Of a stretch of DNA of 64,000 nt, positions 58,601 to 64,000 are shown piece by piece. The DNA lies in assembly GCA_001584585.1 (NCBI GenBank), contig LSYV01000063.1, positions 132,253-196,252 on the forward strand, in the 5' to 3' direction. The stretch comes from Gonium pectorale. Lineage: Eukaryota; Chlorophyta; Chlorophyceae; Chlamydomonadales; Volvocaceae. The notes beneath the pieces are model-generated. The model saw only the letters and a program-made list of their open reading frames with translations, ran no database searches and was not told where the DNA came from. The stretch's first letter is position 1. Each line of letters starts with the position of its first letter. The position numbers and the translations under genes are program-made.

Positions 58601-59289
58601 AGCTTGCTTGTGTCGGTCTTTGACATAGCCATATTGGTTGTTGTGGCTTGCCTGAGCATTGAATTTCCCCCATCCCAACATCATCTGAAACGTGTCACGC
58701 GCTTGCTTCTGTAGGCGTTCCCTACATGCCCAAGCGCCGTGTGGGCTTCGCCGACGGCGTCTCCAGCCAGGAGGACTCGCCCTGCTCGAGCCTGTCCACC
58801 GCCGAGGGCATGAGCCTGCCGGCCGCCTGCTCGGCCACTTCCTACGGGCTCATGGACGGCTTTTCCCTGGCTGACGGCAGCAGCTCCCCGGCGGCGCCTG
58901 CGGGCAGCAGTGCCCTGGCCATCAGCGCTGTCGCGGGATCGAGCGAGACGCCCCTCCGCCAGGCGGGCCCACCCATGGCGAGCTCTGCGCACGTTACAGA
59001 CGGCTTCTTGTGGCGCAAGCTCAAGGGCCAGCGCACCGCCGCAGCAAAGGGCGGCGCGCTGAGCTGCCCGCGCCGCGGCCGTGTTGGTGCCGCGATGTAC
59101 CCGCCGCCGGTGGCCGCGTTCAGCCCGGAGCGCATGAGCGCCTGCTTCAGCGGCATGGACGAGGCGCAATGGGAGCAGTTTATGGAGGTGCTGCGCGCGC
59201 AGATCCAGGCAGGCCTGGAGTCGGGCCGCTGGCGCCAGTCAACTGCCGACCTGGCCGCCGGCATGGCGCTGTCCTGCCCGCGCTTCTAG
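55683..59289 (+). CDS. Phosphatidylinositol 4-kinase gamma (type II PI3/4-kinase fold)
   Basis: Six exons (55683-55838, 56086-56538, 56719-57675, 57881-58117, 58312-58519, 58715-59289) give an exact 861-aa frame ending at TAG 59287-59289. The kinase domain starts near residue 225: GGTYFFSNEAGKKVAILKP carries the ATP-binding Lys, then DEEPLAPNNPKG, GEAAIREVAACLLDH and VPTSVLV. The catalytic loop is RLFNTDRHAGNMLVR and the metal-binding loop is PIDHGFCLPE, followed by FEWLHWPQTMLPFSDDEL. The C-terminal half has an acidic stretch (SSESDSEAAAEELQLELEI) and ends with SGMDEAQWEQFMEVLRAQI. Plant homologues of this group include both lipid and protein kinases, so lipid kinase activity is likely but not certain. 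Plant members often carry N-terminal ubiquitin-like domains; none is evident here. ATG 55683 is the best in-frame start, but an upstream exon is possible. Confidence 0.9.
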
Positions 59290-61063
59290 GCATCGCCTGC
59301 GGTGGGTAGGGCATGGCGTTGTGGGATTTTCTTGCGCGAGGTGTGGGGTGTCGGCGGCTGGCGCAGGCCGCCGGCGCTCCGGCCTACGTGGTGTATGTGG
59401 TGGCGTGGGGGGCAGCGGCGGCGGCATGCAGCTATTTGGTATGCACGCATCGTCACCAGGCCTCTTTGGGCCCGGTTTGTGGGCTAGCGCTCGGTCTTCA
59501 TTTGGGCGGATGACGTTGCTAGATACATAGGGTGCGCTTCTGCCGCAGAGGCAAGCAAGCAAGCTACTACTAGTGTTGGAGCCCGCGCGCCCTCACACAG
59601 CTAGGTACGAAAGACAATGACATCCTTCGGCGACGGTGTACAAACTGTAGAGGCTTTTGCAGGCTTTTGCCACGCCTTCGGGCGAACCTTGAATGCCGAG
59701 CGCTGTGCAAAACTGGAATGAGCAATACCATCCGCATGGTTCCCAGTACAGTTGTACTCGTCGTCCCATCGGTTCCGTCCCGGTCTGTGTAATGTATGAT
59801 ATGATTTTCGCGCGGATGTGCTCTGAGGTTGTGGTAAGGTGGCAGGCACGCGTCTGGCCGAACACCCATCTGACGTTAGCGATAGTGGTCGTGCCCGCGT
59901 GGCCTCCCCTGCTGTTGCGGCAGGAAGATGGACCGTTTGTGTACTCGTGCGCTGTGCGCGGCCTGACGGCGAGTTCGTCAAGTTGCCGCGAAAAGGGCCG
60001 ATTACTGTGGTGCCACGCCGTTGGTCTTTGAAACGCCCATCCGCCGGGCGCGGGGGCTATGAGTATGGTTGAGCTGAGGCGCCCCGCTCACGTTTGGTAT
60101 TGGCGAATAAGCCCATATCTCCGATCTTGCGTTTGACGCCAACCAACCTCCCACATCTCATTTACCCACACATCGTTTGCTCGATGCGAGGGGGTGAGTG
60201 GTCGGCTGTTGCCTGTTATGGTTGCCAGTGCGGTATGTCCGTATGCAGGTGTAGGTGTGTCAGCGTGCTTCACAGGCCTGGTTGCCCTGGCCGGGTGCGT
60301 CCTTTTACGGAGCTTAAGGGCCGGGAGCTGCAACCCTTTCATTCTTTGTGAGATATGTATCATACGTGTGAAGGGGTGGACCAGAGGTAGTACATGGCTA
60401 CCACAACATTTTTGTGGCCTGCCCTCTTTTCCTTTTTGTAACCTCTTGAACTGCCCCCTTCTCAGTCGTTATCGCCTCCTACCGGGTCGAGGGTGTCAGG
60501 GTGAAGCCAGACCAGCTCGGGGCCCTGACCAGCCAGCCCATACGTGCCTCCTCCAGCCGTACCTCCAATAATGTATCGGACACGTGACGAAGCCATCGGG
60601 GGCAACGGTAGCAGTGGGGCCGGCGAGCACTGCTCCCGCCGGCAGCGGGTATCAGCTGGTCCCTCCCTGGCCAGACTGGTTGGGATTGTCGGGTTGTCGG
60701 CCCTTGTCATGCCCTTGTGCTGACTTCACAGTAGCTACGCTCTGCCTTGTGCAAAGTCAGGAGCCGGCAAACTGCACGTCCGAACGATCTATCATCCGGC
60801 GGCTCGGACTACTCTTGTCTTGCCTGCTTGGCCATCATGGGCCATGAGACCGGGCCAACAATCATTGCCGGATTTACAGGTACTGCCTTGCTTGTACGGA
60901 CCGCCAGCAACAACAGCAACACTGTTAGAGCCTGTGACACATCCATAGTCTGTGCTACGGAGGAGCAAAGTTGCTTCTGGCATCCCGCGTATAATGCGTG
61001 CCTACACTACCTGAACGCTGCTAAATCCATATACCGGTACCCAACCTTGTACGCCACCAAGAC
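59290..61063. other. Intergenic between convergent genes
   Basis: 1.8 kb holding the 3' UTRs of PI4-kinase gamma (plus) and of the ferredoxin-like gene (minus). No frame with family motifs and no RNA gene was recognised. Confidence 0.5.
59788..59792 (+). terminator. Candidate TGTAA poly(A) signal of the PI4-kinase gene
   Basis: TGTAA on the plus strand, about 500 nt beyond the kinase stop, a usual 3' UTR length in volvocine algae. Assignment is by position only. Confidence 0.35.
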
Positions 61064-61068
61064 TTACA
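61064..61068 (-). terminator. Candidate TGTAA poly(A) signal of the ferredoxin-like gene
   Basis: TGTAA on the minus strand, about 210 nt beyond the stop of the ferredoxin-like gene. Assignment is by position only. Confidence 0.4.
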
Positions 61069-61276
61069 TTCACTTCCTCCAAACGTGCCGCTCCGCACAC
61101 CCAGTGTTCCTACACGCGCTACTCACTACATCATTACCCCTACAGAAGGGCCGAGAGTTTGCCGCCCCGGGGCCTGGCGGGGAGGCACCTCAGCCCACCG
61201 CCCAGTCGCCTTTTTGAGCCGCCGCGCCACAACAAGCACACATGTGGGTGATTCAATGCCGTGCGTGTCGCACTCC

Positions 61277-61864
61277 TCACCCCCAAATGTCAATGGTAGG
61301 CCTGTCGAACAGCTTGGCCTTGCTGTCGTGCACCCCCCCAAAAGCCCAGTCCGAGTGCAGGATCCACGGTTTGACACCGCCGATGCCCACGGTCATGCCG
61401 TTCAGCTCTGGCGCCAGGGTAATGTAGGAGGCGAAGTATGAGGTGTCCCGCTGGTAGTCCTGGACGATGTCGCGGAACATGCGCTTCACCGCGCCCCCCT
61501 CCTCGCTGTCGGGATCGATGTTGGGCATCTTGCTCCAGTAATCCTTCGGCACGTACACGTGCGCGTCGGGGATGTGTTGCGTGTAGAAGCCCATGTTGGG
61601 GAAGAAGTAGGTCTCCGGGAAGCCATACTCAATGAGCGCCTGCGCCAGGCTCTGCCCGGCCAGGCCCCTGACTTTATGAAGCACGCCGTTCATGTCCACG
61701 ACCGTTACCTCCACGAGACGGTCGAATACGGTCGGGGTCTGTGCGGGGCCGTGCTCTTCCTCGTCCTCGTCATGGTGCGCGCTGGCGCCAAAGAAGCGGC
61801 TAGGCTGAACGGCAGGAAGCACGTTGAGGCTCCGCAGCTGGCGGCCCAGCGCCCGGAGCGCCAT
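61277..61864 (-). CDS. Ferredoxin-fold mitochondrial protein, complex I bridge (C1-FDX)-like, no Cys
   Basis: A single exon of 195 codons from ATG 61864 (MALRALGRQLRSLNVLPAVQ) to the stop after PTIDIWG. The first 35 residues are basic and Ser/Ala-rich with an RFF motif, typical of a mitochondrial presequence. The rest has a ferredoxin-like layout: VEVTVVDMNGVLHKVRGLAG, then QSLAQALIEYGFPE, then SYITLAPELNGMTVGIGG. GLAGQSLAQAL matches the LSGQTLLKAL-type segment of the plant C1-FDX subunit, and LAPELNGMTV matches its LTQELQGMVV. C1-FDX bridges the membrane and matrix arms of plant and algal complex I. The predicted protein contains no cysteine at all, so it cannot hold a 2Fe-2S cluster by cysteine ligation. 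The frame is also open to ATG 62035 (252 aa); a CACCTAG acceptor-like site just before ATG 61864 and the better presequence favour the shorter form. An upstream exon is possible. Confidence 0.8.
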   Translation of the reverse strand: MALRALGRQLRSLNVLPAVQPSRFFGASAHHDEDEEEHGPAQTPTVFDRLVEVTVVDMNGVLHKVRGLAGQSLAQALIEYGFPETYFFPNMGFYTQHIPDAHVYVPKDYWSKMPNIDPDSEEGGAVKRMFRDIVQDYQRDTSYFASYITLAPELNGMTVGIGGVKPWILHSDWAFGGVHDSKAKLFDRPTIDIWG

Positions 61865-62236
61865 TTGCCTAGGTGATGGCTGGTGACCAAGTGGGGGCCA
61901 AACACGCCCAAAAGACCCCCACGTGTATGAATGTAGTGCCCTAGTGCTGCGAGAACGCTCAGAAGCGAAACAGGGACTGCTCGCAGAAATGGTCCGAGCG
62001 CCGTGCAGAAAAATGCCATAGAGGAGCCGTGTCAATACAATGCCGACATTTTAACAATTACTAAGAGAAGCACTCAACACACGACTCTGGCGTGAGAACC
62101 TGTGCAACCTGAGAACTCTTCGCTGACGCTGAGCTTGAGATAGCTTCACATGTGATCTGACGATGTCTGAAAGCGCTAGGCCCGGCGTAGGCGTTTCGCC
62201 CGCTTGAACACGACCACAGCAAGAACGCCGTAGCAA
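61865..62236. promoter_or_regulatory. Divergent promoter region, ferredoxin-like and SNARE genes
   Basis: 372 bp between the two divergent start codons, with GC lower than the flanking exons. No canonical core element can be assigned. The call rests on gene arrangement. Confidence 0.45.
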
Positions 62237-64000
62237 ATGTTTAATAGGGGTCCTTCACGGGGCACAGCCATGCGGGAGCGGGAGGAGGAGCAGCAGGCGC
62301 GGAACGAGCTCTTCGCGGGCAAGGATGACAACAATGACGGGGCCATCAACATCGACCCCACCCAGATTCCTCTGGAGGACCAGACCGTTGACCAGCTAGT
62401 CAACACAGCAGTCCGCACGCACAAGGACACAACAGCAGTGGCGCAGCGGGCGCTCAAGGTGCCGAGGGGTTGGGGTGTGGTGGGGGCGCTGGGTGTGGAC
62501 CGGTAAATTTAGAGCACTCACCATTATTTCAAAGGCTTTGGTACAGCTACCGGGGTGGATCGGGACTGAAGTCTGCATGGCATACCTTGGCATGGGTATT
62601 CGCACAGCTGCTGTCTGAAGAGGTCGCAGCCAGGGCCGCAAGAACCAAGGGCGGAGAAGCCTTTCGGTACCTAGTATAAGTGGTGTGTCGATAGTTGATG
62701 AGAGAGATAGGACTGCCGGTCCGGTCCAATCACCCTGAATGTCGTGGAGCGTGGTGTTACCATACCTACATGACCGTCGGTAACTACGCGTGTCCCACCA
62801 CGCCCGCGTCAGCCGATGGGACACGCTGGAAAAGACCGGCTTGCACATGGCCCCGGCGTATAACCAATGATAGGATTACTGGTTGGGGCACGAACCGCTG
62901 AGAAGCTCCCGTTCTGCCGTTGCTATCCTAGTCTGCGATCAGCCTGGACTAGCCGACCCGTGGGTCGCACACTCTGCCGCCCGGTAACTCCCGCATTACC
63001 GCGGCGTTCCGTCTTCGGCACTGGTCTAGCACTGGAACTCAGTTCACAGAAAGCCCCGCCGCTTGCCGACCATGCGTCCGTCCGCACCCGGATGCATTTC
63101 GTACTATCCTGCCGCTCAACCCGTGTCCATGACCCCTCTCCCCCGCCCCCGCAACCCTCCAGGTGGTTCAGGAGTCGCGTGAGGTGCAGGCGTCCACCAT
63201 GAAGAAGCTCGAGTCGCAGAATAAGACCATGTACAACATCAACAGCAAAATGGACGAGGTACGGCGGATTAGGGCAGGGCGTCACAGGCAAGCGAGCACG
63301 AACTCGTCGGGCATGTGCCAGGCTGATGCCACAGGCCGATGCCGCGATGATGCGTTCTGGCCCCAACTAGAAAGGCATGCGACACATTACGCACGGTTTC
63401 CGCGCATCCGCTCGCTTCAGGCCTGGCGGTCCGGTGCAACGTATACCGGCGTCTGCGCCTGCCCTGTGTGGCGCCAACGCACTGGCGCTGTCCTGCGCAG
63501 GTGAACGCGGAGCTGACGTACGCCGAGAAGCTGCTGAGCTACATGCGCCGCTGCTGCTGCTGCTGGGTGTGCGACAGCTGCACGGGGGCGGACCCGGAGG
63601 AGCAGCGGAAGCGGGAATGGAAGCGGAGAGTAGACAGGTGGGGCGGAAGGCGAGCGGGTCTCCTGGGGCTTCGGGGGCTCGCTCGACGTGGCATGGTATG
63701 GGTGCCACTGGTGTGATGTGGCATTGAACTACGTGTTCGCATCGACGACAGGTTGAATAAGGGCTGTTATGGGCAGGCAGTGGTCCCTGCTGCGCCAGCC
63801 TTGCGGTTTTTGTCCTTACTGCTGCCTGTCCCGGGTCCCGCGGTGCTCCGCCTCGCCGCGATGCAGGGGAGAGACGCAGCTGGGTGCTGGACCCGGGGCC
63901 GGGATCCGCGACGGCAACGGAGGCGGAAACGGCGGCGCGCTTGGCGGCGCCATGCGCCACAACGGCAGCGGCGCGGCGGGCTCGGGCCCGGGGCGACCAA
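62237..64000 (+). CDS. SNAP-25-like SNARE with Cys cluster, 3' end cut by the window
   Basis: Four exons are seen: 62237-62458, 63163-63258, 63501-63637 and 63867 to the window end, about 196 codons in phase. The N-terminus (MFNRGPSRGTAM) leads into an acidic stretch and then a Qb-type SNARE helix: QTVDQLVNTAVRTHKDTTAV, VVQESREVQASTMKKLESQN, then MYNINSKMDEVNAELTYAEK. The glutamine at the start of LESQN suits the central Q layer, though the exact position was not aligned. Directly after the helix comes YMRRCCCCWVCDSCTG, six cysteines in the place where animal SNAP-25 carries its palmitoylated Cys cluster. A Gly-rich linker follows and continues to the edge; the second (Qc) helix would lie beyond the window. 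SNAP-25-type proteins supply two helices to SNARE bundles driving membrane fusion, here probably at the plasma membrane. ATG 62272 is an alternative start. Confidence 0.88.

Noticed and set aside
61865..62035. Upstream in-frame extension of the ferredoxin-like ORF to ATG 62035
   Set aside because: The extra 57 residues do not resemble family sequence, and the internal ATG at 61864 starts a typical mitochondrial presequence; an acceptor-like site sits between.
1..64000. tRNA, rRNA or other known RNA genes
   Set aside because: Scanning by eye for T-loop and conserved rRNA sequences gave no credible candidate; a tRNAscan or Infernal run would be needed to exclude them.

Overview
The window looks like nuclear DNA of a chlamydomonadalean (volvocine-type) green alga. 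The sequence is GC-rich with strong G/C third-position preference. Nearly every recognisable gene is broken by short GT-AG introns, there are no operons or ribosome binding sites, and low-complexity Ala/Gly/Ser/Pro linkers are common. The gene families also fit: PAS-linked class III nucleotide cyclases, Cys-rich FkbM-type methyltransferases, a Qb-type SNAP-25-like SNARE and a type II PI4-kinase gamma. The species cannot be fixed from sequence alone. All gene models were spliced by eye from splice sites, reading phase and family resemblance.

Left third (1-23.1 kb). A N-terminal piece of a cyclase-family gene (minus, 1013-2857) lies beside a tandem repeat. It is followed by a complete organellar YebC/TACO1-family gene (minus, 5240-8241), an unidentified two-exon gene end (minus, 9373-10195) and a multi-exon FkbM-type methyltransferase gene (minus, 10885 to about 17.46 kb) with a 20-N gap in one intron. 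Divergent from the methyltransferase is the complete proteasome lid subunit gene RPN6 (plus, 17684-23134, 421 aa).

Middle third (23.1-45.5 kb). This part centres on nucleotide cyclases. A complete PAS-guanylyl cyclase (minus, 26205-31829, 1178 aa) is followed by a complete low-complexity gene of unknown function (minus, 33217-37594, 1097 aa). Divergent from the latter is a second guanylyl cyclase gene (plus, 39787-45503). The two cyclases have nearly identical catalytic exons, including flanking intron sequence, while the rest of the proteins differ strongly, which suggests gene conversion between inverted copies. The 2.2 kb between the divergent genes differs in character: it carries an intronless ORF bracketed by two copies of a double-hairpin repeat, and next to it a second intronless ORF with a zinc-ribbon-like Cys pattern. 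A perfect 24-bp inverted repeat lies at 32646-32700.

Right third (45.5-64 kb). About 4.7 kb holds no gene I can name. It is followed by a SirB1/FBXO21-type transglutaminase-like gene with a LYR-like N-terminus (plus, 50183-54471), a PI4-kinase gamma gene (plus, 55683-59289, 861 aa), a cysteine-free ferredoxin-fold protein resembling the complex I bridge subunit C1-FDX (minus, 61277-61864), and the 5' part of a SNAP-25-like SNARE gene with a Cys cluster (plus, 62237 to the window end).

The genes are mostly unrelated housekeeping or signalling functions, as expected for a nuclear chromosome. The coherent group is the cyclase cluster: three related loci within 45 kb, probably soluble PAS-regulated guanylyl cyclases.
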